NCBI GenBank assembly: GCA_005798335.1
Contig: SYJV01000187.1
Location: forward strand, 1-52,746
Source of the DNA: Planctomycetaceae bacterium
GTDB taxonomy: Bacteria; Planctomycetota; Planctomycetia; Pirellulales; Pirellulaceae
Length of the DNA stretch: 52,746 bases
Direction of reading: 5' to 3'
Positions 1-7,985 of the stretch are shown piece by piece. Below the pieces are notes generated by a model, which did not search any database, was not told where the DNA came from, and worked only from the letters and a program-made list of their open reading frames with translations. Numbering within the stretch: position 1 is the stretch's first letter; every line of letters begins with the position of its first letter. Made by a program: the position numbers and the translations under genes.

Positions 1-40
1 ACGTGTCAATCAAGTTGAGAGTATCGAATTGAGTGAGAAT

Positions 41-1300
41 ATGAAACGCTCGTGGTTACTTGTTTTGACAGTGGCACTGGCGATCCCATCAATTGGTATC
101 GCAGCCGAGCCGGCAGAACCGCTACTTCGCAAACTTCCGCCTGGGCTAGCTGTCGAGAGTTCGTCCGAAATTCCTGCGGCACAAACCGTTGCTATTGGCC
201 AGAAGCTCGGCGGAAAAATTAGGCGACTTACGAATTCAGTCCTACGAGTTCACGGTCGATCGCTGCAGGTCAATGTGATTACTGCGGTGGATGATGCCAA
301 TGCAAAGGCGATTCAATCGGCGCTCGCAAAGATCAAGTCCGAGCCCTTTTACTTTCGAAAGGACCAAGCCGTAATCGAATACGTGGGCGCGAATCTGGAA
401 GCTGCGCTGGCCATCAAAACGTCCTACGAACTTGGGTTGCAGGAAAAGCCCAAAACGGTCCGATACCGCGTAATCGCCGAGTTGGCTACGATCGATCATG
501 CAGACTACATGTCCTGCAATCCACTGTTTAATCAGCTCCTCGCATTACAAACCTCCAAGGGCAAGGGTGCCGTGGAGACGATTCACAGCCTGTCCAAGAA
601 ATTTAAGTTTGGTAGCTCACTGGTGCTGCGAAATCCAACGCTGGACGGAGAAACTACCAAGCACGCGTTTCAACCGGCTGCTTCGGCTTCGAAGGTCGAT
701 GGGGCCGAGACTGAATATTCGTTTGGAGAACTCTCCAGTCGCGAGGGTGTTCCCTTTGTAACTGCCACAATTGAAATTACCGTCAATGATACCGGATTGC
801 GTGAAGAGGCTGCCACCCCAGCAGGACACTTGACTGCCTCGACACCATTCTGGCCCGCAGACGACGCCAATGTGACCGCCCTTGCTCGCAGAATCACTGT
901 CGGCAAGTCAACCACCAGTGCCAAGGCGATGGCAATTCTCCAATGGCTCGCGCCGGGACTGAATCTCAAGTATTCAGGCCAGACGGGCTCGCGCTGGGGT
1001 ACGATCAAGGTACTGGAGCAAAAGTTCGGGCACTGCTGGGATTTCGCAGACTGCTTCGTCACACTAGCTCGCGCCGCCGGCGTACCGAGTCGTCAAGTCG
1101 GTGGCTGGTTCTACGGAAGCAGTGGCCACGTTTGGGCGGAATTCTATATCGAGGGAAAAGGGTGGCAACAAGTTGATCCAACCGGTGGCGGCAAACTGAT
1201 GTGTGGAATCTATCACATTCCCTACTTCACGTCCGAGGATGGCGAGATGCCAATCGTATATGTCTCAATGCCGAAAATCGAATTCGGAAGCACGAATTAG
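41..1300 (+). CDS. Secreted transglutaminase-like cysteine protease family protein
   Basis: A 419-residue protein with an N-terminal signal peptide (KRSWLLVLTVALAIPSIGIA, residues 2-21) and a C-terminal transglutaminase-core domain. The papain-like triad is visible: Cys332 in GHCWDFA, His363 in SSGHVWAEF and Asp379 in VDPTGG. Such domains act as peptidases or protein cross-linkers outside the cytoplasm; the substrate cannot be read from sequence. The middle (about residues 30-300) has no motif I recognise. An in-frame TTG lies 12 bp upstream, but the ATG at 41 puts the basic n-region of the signal peptide at the start. The gene stands alone; the next gene is on the other strand. Confidence 0.85.
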   Translation: MKRSWLLVLTVALAIPSIGIAAEPAEPLLRKLPPGLAVESSSEIPAAQTVAIGQKLGGKIRRLTNSVLRVHGRSLQVNVITAVDDANAKAIQSALAKIKSEPFYFRKDQAVIEYVGANLEAALAIKTSYELGLQEKPKTVRYRVIAELATIDHADYMSCNPLFNQLLALQTSKGKGAVETIHSLSKKFKFGSSLVLRNPTLDGETTKHAFQPAASASKVDGAETEYSFGELSSREGVPFVTATIEITVNDTGLREEAATPAGHLTASTPFWPADDANVTALARRITVGKSTTSAKAMAILQWLAPGLNLKYSGQTGSRWGTIKVLEQKFGHCWDFADCFVTLARAAGVPSRQVGGWFYGSSGHVWAEFYIEGKGWQQVDPTGGGKLMCGIYHIPYFTSEDGEMPIVYVSMPKIEFGSTN

Positions 1301-1361
1301 AATTAGTCCCGCAATGACTGCCTGAACTTCTACATCTCATCCCAACTAAACATTTTGAGAT

Positions 1362-1396
1362 GAAAAAACCGCCGAGGAATGGTCATCCCTCGGCGG
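1362..1396 (-). terminator. Intrinsic terminator
   Basis: A perfect 9-bp GC-rich stem, CCGCCGAGG/CCTCGGCGG (1369-1377 with 1388-1396), has a 10-nt loop and is followed on the minus strand by TTTTTT (1363-1368). The U-tract gives it minus-strand polarity. It would end the candidate small RNA, or a long aldolase transcript. Confidence 0.8.
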
Positions 1397-1567
1397 CCTA
1401 AAGCGATCCTCCGACCGGTGGCGGCAAAAAACGGAGCCGCTGCGAGACTGGCGAAGATCGAGCGTGCTACGGCACTTGCCCTGTGCGATCTCAGCCAACG
1501 CTAATTATTGGTCCCTCTGCCGGAATGACGGTCGAAGGCTCATTCTTGCGGGCTCATCAAAACCCGC
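1362..1567 (-). ncRNA. Candidate structured small RNA, unknown family
   Basis: Read on the minus strand, this 206-nt stretch folds into successive hairpins: GCGGG/CCCGC (1548-1567), GAATGA/TCATTC (1523-1545), an 11-bp stem with one mismatch (1450-1460 with 1486-1496), GCGGC/GCCGC (1421-1440), and a 9-bp terminator stem (1369-1396) followed by six U. A promoter-like pair lies just upstream, so the first hairpin would begin at the RNA 5' end. No open frame on either strand is convincing. I checked it against 6S, SRP, RNase P and tmRNA signatures from memory and none fits. It could also be a processed 3' UTR of the aldolase gene that ends 245 bp upstream. Confidence 0.5.
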
Positions 1568-1573
1568 AATTCA

Positions 1574-1601
1574 ATCATAGGTCATAGTCAATCGGCAGCA
1601 A
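1574..1601 (-). promoter_or_regulatory. Putative sigma-70-type promoter of the small RNA
   Basis: On the minus strand TATGAT (1574-1579, one mismatch to TATAAT) lies 16 nt after TTGCTG (1596-1601). Transcription would start about 7 nt downstream, at the first base of the first hairpin. The -35 match is weak, so this is an inference supported mainly by position. Confidence 0.35.
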
Positions 1602-1811
1602 GATCAATCGGCGCAACGACGCTTAGTTCATCGCAGGATTTTCGCAATTTCATCGAATTTATGCGTTGATTTTCAACGTGGTCTGGGCCAGCAATCGCCG
1701 TGCCGCACCTCGAAGAACTCCAAAAATCGTTACCAAACTTCACACGGCACTTGCCAAATCAATGTCCTCTGAACTGCGCTGCCAGCTATCCAATGCATTT
1801 GAATCATGCGA

Positions 1812-2825
1812 TCAAATATCGAGGCAGTAACCCACCTCGCGTTGCAATCCATGCTCGCTCAGCAATTGGGCCGCTTGTTCGATAAATGAATTTGGCAACC
1901 GGGTTCCGCTGTACAACAGCGGAGGCGGATACTCGGCAGCACGCAGGCCGAAGGCTCGATGGTGATCGAGTGCTTTATTGGTATTGGAAAACGCATTGCC
2001 GACTTGAAAGTCTTGCACGATCGCAAAAGCGCGAGTTACCAAGTCAGCGATTTTCTCCGACATACGGACGGCTTCGTCCCTGCGTCCGCTGGATAGCAAA
2101 TGAATGATTGACGCCAACTCCTTTGCCAACACGTTGGCCGTGCTAAGCAGAAATCCATCGTAGGGTCCACCAGATGCGCGCAGCCACTGTGAGTAGCCAT
2201 TCTTCTCCGATCCGCGCACCATAAACACGTTCGATTGCAAGCCGACTAAAGCAACACGATCGTAGCCGCTGGTATCTTTAAATAAATAAAAATTTGGGAA
2301 CTCGTCTGCCAGCGACTGAACTAATTCCGGAGACATCTCGTTTTGCGTTACTTGGGGAAGTTGGTAAAGTGCCGTCGGAAAACCCAAATTCAAAACTTGG
2401 CGCAGCGCTGATGAGATTTCGTGTTGAGTCAGTGAGGAGCCTTTCGGTGGACATACCGTGAATCCAACTGCGGCAGAGTGGTTGGCAAATCGAGCGAGCT
2501 GGCGAATGCAGGTGAGCATTGCTGGGACATCGGTCTTCAATACCCCGATGAGTACTTTTATGTTTAGTTGTTCCGCTATGTCTAATACACTGGGCAACAA
2601 ACCTAGAATATCTTGATCCGACATTTCCCAGCCCTCGCCAGTAGATCCGGGAACGAGAATTCCTCTTACGTATGGTGCAAGGGATCTCAAGTGTTTCTCA
2701 ATTCGGTGCAAGTCTGGACACGCAGGCGTAGAGAAATGGGTTAGTGTTGGGCACCACAATCGCGGAATTCCCTCTGGAAACAATCGCTCCACCAACTGTG
2801 TTCGCGAAAGAGTTGTCGTCGACAT
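1812..2825 (-). CDS. Dihydrodipicolinate synthase/N-acetylneuraminate lyase family aldolase
   Basis: A 337-residue TIM-barrel class I aldolase of the DapA/NanA family. The GxxGE-type substrate loop (GSTGEGWEM), the Tyr strand (ALYQLPQ) and the Schiff-base Lys in FLFKDTSGYD are present. The true substrate is unclear; the sequence is too divergent and the context too poor to call it DapA. I chose ATG 2825 because GGAG sits 6 nt upstream. ATG 2837 and a GTG at 2861 overlapping the upstream gene are alternatives. It lies 23 bp behind the zinc-ribbon/TerB gene and is probably co-transcribed with it. Confidence 0.85.
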   Translation of the reverse strand: MSTTTLSRTQLVERLFPEGIPRLWCPTLTHFSTPACPDLHRIEKHLRSLAPYVRGILVPGSTGEGWEMSDQDILGLLPSVLDIAEQLNIKVLIGVLKTDVPAMLTCIRQLARFANHSAAVGFTVCPPKGSSLTQHEISSALRQVLNLGFPTALYQLPQVTQNEMSPELVQSLADEFPNFYLFKDTSGYDRVALVGLQSNVFMVRGSEKNGYSQWLRASGGPYDGFLLSTANVLAKELASIIHLLSSGRRDEAVRMSEKIADLVTRAFAIVQDFQVGNAFSNTNKALDHHRAFGLRAAEYPPPLLYSGTRLPNSFIEQAAQLLSEHGLQREVGYCLDI

Positions 2826-2848
2826 GAAATACTCCATTGGCGTTGAGA

Positions 2849-3490
2849 CTACGCTACCCACTGAGTCGCTTCGTTCACTGCCATCTCGAATTCTGACTCC
2901 GGCAGGTTTAATAGTGTCTTAGCGCGAGCGAGCGATTTCAGCCTGTGGGGCGAGATGCTTCCTTCGGCAGCAGCCACCGCGAACATTGCTTGAACAATCA
3001 ACAGTTTCTTGTTGTGCTCCAGCCGAGATTGGCAAACTGCCAAATACGCCGATGTCGAAAGTCGCATGGACTGCACTTCCGAGCAAGCGCGGCCCAGAAC
3101 CTCGCGCGACAAATTCATTTGAGTCATGTTTTCGAAAACACGCCGGGCGATGCGTATTTCGGCTTCAGACACGTGCCCGTCATCGACCATGATCAGTGCA
3201 ATCGAGCGCAATAGATCGGTTTCAAACGTGACCACTGATGCGTCAGTAATAGGTTCAGTTCCACGAGAGCTTTCAGTCATAGTGAGGACCTGTGGATCAA
3301 ACGATGTCTTGCATTGTTCGCAAATTACGAATTCCTGCAGGCCACCAAGCGGCAGAACGGGGATAAAATAGAGCGTCAGGAAAGGTCGCGTGGATTTTAG
3401 TCGGTATTTTTGCCGCAACTCGCACTCGGGGCAATGGAACACCCCCTTCTCCTTTGTATTGGACCAGTTCATGGTGCCGATCACAATCAT
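2849..3490 (-). CDS. Zinc-ribbon and TerB-like domain protein
   Basis: A 213-residue cytoplasmic protein. The N-terminus carries a treble-clef/zinc-ribbon pattern with two Cys pairs (CPEC and CEQC). From about residue 85 an all-helical region resembles the TerB tellurite-resistance fold, with acidic positions in MVDDGHVSEAE and AAAEGSISPHR. Such TerB domains often sense or bind metal in membrane-linked stress complexes, but no Ter partner genes are nearby. ATG 3490 is preferred over a TTG nine bases upstream; neither has a strong ribosome-binding site. It probably forms an operon with the downstream aldolase. Confidence 0.75.
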   Translation of the reverse strand: MIVIGTMNWSNTKEKGVFHCPECELRQKYRLKSTRPFLTLYFIPVLPLGGLQEFVICEQCKTSFDPQVLTMTESSRGTEPITDASVVTFETDLLRSIALIMVDDGHVSEAEIRIARRVFENMTQMNLSREVLGRACSEVQSMRLSTSAYLAVCQSRLEHNKKLLIVQAMFAVAAAEGSISPHRLKSLARAKTLLNLPESEFEMAVNEATQWVA

Positions 3491-3650
3491 ATTTCCCAAT
3501 CGTCCTATTCACTGACACGGAATTGCGGGCCACACATAATCCGAAAATGGACTGTAGACTACAGATAATTGGTAGCTAACTTATTTCCAGCCGGTTTATC
3601 CTGGCATGCAGGGTGAACTCACATCGTAGTGGCGAATCAGTACGGAATCC

Positions 3651-4691
3651 ATGGCCAGCGTTGACTCCACCGCCGAAATCCCCCGTGATGTGCGCGAATG
3701 CTTGCTGAGCCCTCACGGTATGGTTCCCTGCCAGACGATCGCCGGAGGATTAAGCGCGGCACGTTTATGGATGTGTCACAGTGGTACATCGCTTGCTTGT
3801 TTGCGACGCTGGCCGCCTGAGCATCCCAGACTTTCGAGACTTCAGTTCATACATCAAGCAATCGAGGCTGCTGGGCACGGCGGCCTGGATTTTGTGCCTC
3901 GGTTGTATCGTGCGTTAGGCTCCGACAGTTACATCTTAACCGAAGGTGCGTTCTGGGAGTTATCAACTTGGATGCCGGGTAGCGCCAGTTACTTGCGTGA
4001 ACCTTCCGATAATCGTATGGCTGCGGCGATCGTTGCCCTTGCACAGTTGCATGGATGTTGGAATCGATGGAAGTCTACGCTAGGACTTGCCCCAGCATTT
4101 GAGCGGCGTGCAGTCGCGTTGGCCAACTGGCTCGCACGAATTGAAGCGGGTGAATTGTGGCAGGTCCGATTTAGCGATCCAATCGTCGCAGAACTAGGTC
4201 GAAAAACTATCGAAATTCTCAACATTCACGGGCCCCAAATGATCGGTCCGTTACGCGAATTGGCTCAGCGTGAATGGCTCGTTCAGCCCGTTCTGCGCGA
4301 CATCCGTAGCGATCATGTACTCTTTGTTAATGATCGCGTAGGCGGAATCATCGATTATGGCGCTCTGGATTTCGATACTCCAGCCACGGATCTGGCGAGG
4401 TTACTAGGTTCCTTGGAACCCAGCAACAGCGCCGCACGGGTTCGAGGACTAGAACTATATCGTCAGCAAATCGAATGCCCGGACTTCTCGTGGGAAACAA
4501 TCGACTTGCTAGATCAAGCCAGCACTATTTTGGCATGCGCTCAGTGGTTTGAATGGCTAGTACTAGAGCGACGAGAATTCGCAAACGAAGCAGATCTATT
4601 ATATGGCCGTTGGCGAGCAAGCATTCAACGCGCACAATCGTTCGCAGTATCCACGACGGCCAGCTCGCCTCGACTTTGGCTGCCAACCTGA
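3651..4691 (+). CDS. Aminoglycoside phosphotransferase-fold kinase (APH family)
   Basis: A 346-residue protein of the phosphotransferase enzyme family (APH/choline kinase fold). The catalytic segment is RDIRSDHVLF, replacing the common HGDxxxxN form, so the catalytic Asp is kept while the Asn position is His. The metal-binding IIDYG motif and the following DTPATDLARLLG helix are typical. The small-molecule substrate is unknown, and antibiotic resistance should not be assumed. It starts at ATG 3651, after a 117-bp gap from a divergent gene. Confidence 0.8.
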   Translation: MASVDSTAEIPRDVRECLLSPHGMVPCQTIAGGLSAARLWMCHSGTSLACLRRWPPEHPRLSRLQFIHQAIEAAGHGGLDFVPRLYRALGSDSYILTEGAFWELSTWMPGSASYLREPSDNRMAAAIVALAQLHGCWNRWKSTLGLAPAFERRAVALANWLARIEAGELWQVRFSDPIVAELGRKTIEILNIHGPQMIGPLRELAQREWLVQPVLRDIRSDHVLFVNDRVGGIIDYGALDFDTPATDLARLLGSLEPSNSAARVRGLELYRQQIECPDFSWETIDLLDQASTILACAQWFEWLVLERREFANEADLLYGRWRASIQRAQSFAVSTTASSPRLWLPT

Positions 4692-4777
4692 CGATCCATC
4701 GTGGCAGCAAAAAGACGTACGCCGCTCCTGGTAGCATGTTCAGCTTGCGTATGCAGATTTATTTGGAACACTCAACC

Positions 4778-5653
4778 ATGAAAACTGACAGTCAGATATA
4801 CGGAATCTTCAGCGCATCGCCTGAATGGATCTTCGAACTTGCTGAACTGGAGTCGCCAGGTCCATGCCAAATGAAGTCCGTTGCTTTGAAATCAATCAAC
4901 CAGACAGCGGACGGAGTGCTGATACCAGACGATCCCAACGTCGGTATCACGGTTGCAGAATTCCAATTTCAAAGCGACCCGCTGATCTACGTCCGCACGA
5001 TTCTTGAAATGGCGTCGCTGCATCGGCAAAACATCAACCGTCCGATACAAGGACTGATCTTCTTTGCTGACGATCATTTAGATCCAAAGACGGCACCTTG
5101 GTGTAAACTTATCCGCGCGTATTCGCTCAAGAAGCTTGTTGCCAAACTAGCACGTCGCCAGTCCAATCATCCGCTCGTGGCTGTTTTTCGACCATTGTAC
5201 GATAGCGATCAGCTATTGGAAAATCGAGCTGCGGAGTACTACAATCAAATCAAGACTAGCGACCAGCTTTCTGATTGCACCCAGCAACTGCTGCTCGACA
5301 TTTTCGTGAATTGGCTGGAACAAAGATTCAAAGAAAAAGGAAAAACGGAGATCGAGAAAATGCTAATTGGTGAACTTCCCGACCTGCGAGATACCCAAAG
5401 TGGCAAAGATCTGATTCAGATCGGTAAAGACGAAGGTAAGATCGAAGGTAAGATCGAAGGCAAGATAGAGGGTAAGATCGAAGGTAAGATCGAAGGTAAA
5501 ATTGAGAGCCTGTTGTTAATTTTGAAAACGCGTTTTGGCAAAGTCGATGCCCGACTTCGCAAACGCATCGAAAAGATCGAATCGGTCCTGATTGTCGAGC
5601 AAATGCTAGCTCAGGCTTCGACCGCAAAGTCACCCGCAGAGCTGAAATGGTAG
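4778..5653 (+). CDS. DUF2887 family protein (PD-(D/E)XK nuclease-like)
   Basis: A 291-residue member of the DUF2887 family, common in cyanobacteria and planctomycetes and distantly related to Rpn/PD-(D/E)XK nucleases. The typical N-terminus (MKTDSQIYGIFSASPEWIF) is followed by DGVLIP and VAEFQFQ, the strand region with the presumed active-site acid. Residues 220-243 are six GKIE units encoded by a 12-bp tandem repeat, leading into a predicted C-terminal coiled coil. The function is uncertain; relatives have been linked to recombination. The ATG at 4778 matches the family start; ATG 4736 in frame is an alternative. Confidence 0.8.
   Translation: MKTDSQIYGIFSASPEWIFELAELESPGPCQMKSVALKSINQTADGVLIPDDPNVGITVAEFQFQSDPLIYVRTILEMASLHRQNINRPIQGLIFFADDHLDPKTAPWCKLIRAYSLKKLVAKLARRQSNHPLVAVFRPLYDSDQLLENRAAEYYNQIKTSDQLSDCTQQLLLDIFVNWLEQRFKEKGKTEIEKMLIGELPDLRDTQSGKDLIQIGKDEGKIEGKIEGKIEGKIEGKIEGKIESLLLILKTRFGKVDARLRKRIEKIESVLIVEQMLAQASTAKSPAELKW
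5435..5506 (+). repeat. 12-bp coding tandem repeat (GKIE x6)
   Basis: Six head-to-tail copies of a 12-bp unit, consensus GGTAAGATCGAA, encode GKIE six times. Copies 1, 2, 4 and 5 are identical. Copies 3 (ggcaagatagag) and 6 (ggtaaaattgag) carry silent changes. Being in multiples of three, copy-number change by slippage would keep the frame. Confidence 0.95.
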
Positions 5654-5800
5654 CGAAAGCTCATGCGTCGCCTTTCCAATAAAAAACTCTTTTGGTAATA
5701 GTACCTGACAACTGTTCTTGCATACGGATTGCAATTGCTCAAGAGATTGTTTAGACTGTTCCCACTTTTGTGCTGGTTGGATACTGGAGTGGAGTTGGGA

Positions 5801-6421
5801 ATGGAACGGCAAATATTGATCCGTCCGTATAAATCGAGTGCAGATTGGGCGGGAGCATTGTGTTCAGCAGCCTGCGCCGTGCACTGCGCTGCCACTCCGA
5901 TTCTGCTGGCAATGCTACCATCTGTCAGTTCCGTTCGGTGGTTAGCCGATCCGCTTTTCCACCAAATCGTCGCAGTGGTTTGCGCATTGCTAATGTGGCG
6001 AGCGATCATGCCGGGATATCGTATCTATAATGATTGGCAAGTTCTGGCATACGCCGGAGGCGGCATTGGGCTCTTGCTTGCAGCGGCGTTTGTCTTGCCC
6101 GACACTTGCTGTGAGGCATCGAGGCATCTGGCGCTGCATACATCAGGAACTAACTCGGGAGGTCAAACGTTATTTGCCGGCTTGGGCTCATCAGATCCTA
6201 ATGCTATAGGTCTCCTCTGGCATGGAGTATCAATTCCGATCGGGAGGCCTTTATTTTCACCAGATGTGCTCGCCAATGGGCTGGGGCATTACCCTGCCAG
6301 TATCTTGGCTTGTGTACATCCATATCTGTCACCGCTCGGTGGGTTTCTGCTGATCGTGGCACATTTACTAAACATTGTTTATCGCGAACATGGCACGCAC
6401 AGCAAAAATCGCACTCGATGA
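5801..6421 (+). CDS. MerC-domain membrane protein
   Basis: A 206-residue inner-membrane protein with the MerC pattern in its first helix (CSAACAVHCAATPIL), a second hydrophobic segment (IVAVVCALLMWRAI), a third (AGGGIGLLLAAAFVL) and a fourth near the C-terminus (GGFLLIVAHLLNIVY). MerC proteins of the mer operon carry Hg(II); genomic MerC-domain homologues have unproven substrates. Here there is a long loop of about 60 residues between helices 3 and 4 not seen in short MerC proteins. GGAG lies 6 nt before ATG 5801. It heads a tight cluster with the next two genes. Confidence 0.85.
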   Translation: MERQILIRPYKSSADWAGALCSAACAVHCAATPILLAMLPSVSSVRWLADPLFHQIVAVVCALLMWRAIMPGYRIYNDWQVLAYAGGGIGLLLAAAFVLPDTCCEASRHLALHTSGTNSGGQTLFAGLGSSDPNAIGLLWHGVSIPIGRPLFSPDVLANGLGHYPASILACVHPYLSPLGGFLLIVAHLLNIVYREHGTHSKNRTR

Positions 6422-6446
6422 AATGGCGATTTGCTTAGAGGTAAGC

Positions 6447-6725
6447 ATGAGTTTCCCAACGCTACCAATTGAACAAGCAGCCGTTTTCAATTTTGTCGTT
6501 TTGATGCAATTTTCTGAAGATGGCGATCACTGTGCGCGCAGCGCGAATTTGCCGCTGCCCGATGTTTGGGCCAATGACGCACGCGATGCAATGATGGAAT
6601 TGGTGCGCCAAGCAAAAGAGTTAATCAAGGACTGTTTAGCTCGAGATCGTATGATCCCATGGATTGAACCGCCATTGTCACCTTCCGAAACGGAAAGTCG
6701 ATTCTTGATTCCGCTCCACCTATGA
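6447..6725 (+). CDS. Small HicB-like protein
   Basis: A 92-residue protein whose core (FVVLMQFSEDGDHCARSANLP followed by WANDARDAMMELVRQ) resembles the beta-strand plus helix pattern of HicB/DUF1902 proteins. No HicA toxin or DNA-binding domain accompanies it, so it is not called an antitoxin. ATG 6447 has GAGG five bases upstream. Its stop overlaps the start of the next gene (ATGA), which indicates translational coupling. Confidence 0.65.
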   Translation: MSFPTLPIEQAAVFNFVVLMQFSEDGDHCARSANLPLPDVWANDARDAMMELVRQAKELIKDCLARDRMIPWIEPPLSPSETESRFLIPLHL

Positions 6726-6988
6726 ACCAGTGGCTGCTTGAAATCGTCCAATGTCCGCTGTGCCAGGAACCGCTGATCCAGGCAGAACCGTCTTTGGTAG
6801 AAGCGCTGTTGGTTCAATTTCGCGAACATAAGTTGACGAATCAATTGGGCATACCGATCGACGACGAATTCGAGGCGGGACTAGTCAACCAATCTCGTAC
6901 CTACTTTTACCCAGTCCGCGGTGGCATTCCAACATTGATTGCGGAAGAAGCGATTACGATTCAATCTTCGTTGGCCCGCGCACGCTAG
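6722..6988 (+). CDS. Trm112 family protein
   Basis: An 88-residue Trm112-type protein: N-terminal LLEIVQCPLCQEPL zinc-knuckle half and the C-terminal signature YPVRGGIPTLIAEEA. Only one CxxC is present, as in most bacterial members. Trm112 proteins are small activators or partners of methyltransferases. The start overlaps the upstream stop by 4 bp, and the 3' end overlaps the convergent deacetylase gene by 4 bp. Confidence 0.85.
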   Translation: MNQWLLEIVQCPLCQEPLIQAEPSLVEALLVQFREHKLTNQLGIPIDDEFEAGLVNQSRTYFYPVRGGIPTLIAEEAITIQSSLARAR

Positions 6989-7917
6989 CGCGAAGTTGCG
7001 ATGGATTTCTTGCGTTGTTCGATGATTCGCAACGGATCGTCGGGGACCACCGATGCGTCGACCAGCGGTGCTAGGTCGCGCAGGGCAATTACCTTGTATT
7101 TCTCCGACGCGAGGTAGTGCAGGTACCCGCGAAATCGTTCGATCGAGGTACTGACCCAATCGTGAGCCGTGTCGGGGACGCCGTGGAATTGTAAGATTGC
7201 GGGCCGACCGTCGCGGGCCTGCGAAACCGCTCGTACAAAGTCAGCTAGCTCCCATTTTGGTTTGGCGTCGCCTGCCGAAGGAAGCAAATGCGGATGATCC
7301 AAACCGGGCTCGTAAGCAAACCCCCAGCCCGATTCGTAGGAATGTTCCGGCGCACCGCCGCGACGGGCAAAGATGATGCCATGTTTGCGAAGTGCATCGA
7401 ACGCCAACAGGCTCGTCGCATTCCCTGGCCAAGCGAAGGAAACGGGTTTGGGAATTCCGTTCTCCGCGCAGCGATCTTCGATACCCTTGAGTTGCTCGGA
7501 CAGTTTCGTCACGTTTTTGTCGTTGATGCCCAGGTGATCGCGAGTGTGGTTGCCGATTTCGAAGCCGTCGCGATGCAGTTGCGCGATCTCTTGCCAACTC
7601 ATGTAGTCTTTCTTGTTGGTCGCAAAGTCCCAACCCTCGGTAATGAAAAACGTAGCTCCAAATCCGTAAGTCAGCAAAATCGGTCGCACGGTCGTGAAGT
7701 GAGTTTTCGCAGAATCGTCGAAGGTAAGTACGACCAGTCGATCAGGAATCGGCTTCTTGACGGCGATTGACTTGCCTTTGGCAACTTCTTGAGCGACGCT
7801 GAGTGTCGCTCCGCCAAAAATCAAAAGGGAAGCGGAGACGATACAGTTCAGGAATCGCCATGTGCGAGTCGCTCGCGTATTCCGGTGCACATGGTTGATA
7901 TTGAAGGGATTATTCAT
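6985..7917 (-). CDS. Secreted polysaccharide deacetylase (NodB domain)
   Basis: A 310-residue protein with a hydrophobic signal or anchor (about residues 20-43) and a NodB/CE4 deacetylase domain. Motif 1 is LTFDDSA (Asp67, Asp68), motif 2 is HTRDH (metal His124 and His128) and a PGN segment stands for motif 3. These enzymes remove N- or O-acetyl groups from cell-surface or environmental polysaccharides. ATG 7917 is chosen because it leaves a normal signal peptide; a longer frame starts at 8028. It follows the HAD gene by 68 bp on the same strand and may be the last gene of the dxr operon. Confidence 0.85.
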   Translation of the reverse strand: MNNPFNINHVHRNTRATRTWRFLNCIVSASLLIFGGATLSVAQEVAKGKSIAVKKPIPDRLVVLTFDDSAKTHFTTVRPILLTYGFGATFFITEGWDFATNKKDYMSWQEIAQLHRDGFEIGNHTRDHLGINDKNVTKLSEQLKGIEDRCAENGIPKPVSFAWPGNATSLLAFDALRKHGIIFARRGGAPEHSYESGWGFAYEPGLDHPHLLPSAGDAKPKWELADFVRAVSQARDGRPAILQFHGVPDTAHDWVSTSIERFRGYLHYLASEKYKVIALRDLAPLVDASVVPDDPLRIIEQRKKSIATSR

Positions 7918-7985
7918 AGCAGTCGCTTTCAACTGAGACTCTACGGATTGAGAACACACTTTCGTGAAAGTTTCAGGTTCATATT

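Noticed and set aside
1475-1486. GCACAGGGCAAG on the minus strand resembles the start of the cyclic di-GMP-I (GEMM) riboswitch core
   Set aside because: Only about ten bases fit. The GNRA loop, the tetraloop receptor and the following conserved segment are absent, and there is no downstream gene on that strand.
1362-1567. Possible 6S RNA because of the length near 200 nt
   Set aside because: The 5' and 3' ends do not pair with each other and no large central bubble is seen; the ends form their own local hairpins.
3651-4691. Antibiotic-resistance aminoglycoside kinase
   Set aside because: Only the general APH fold is visible; the catalytic loop is atypical and no resistance context exists.
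5435-5506. Short regular repeats as a CRISPR array
   Set aside because: The repeats are contiguous without spacers and encode GKIE in frame within a protein.
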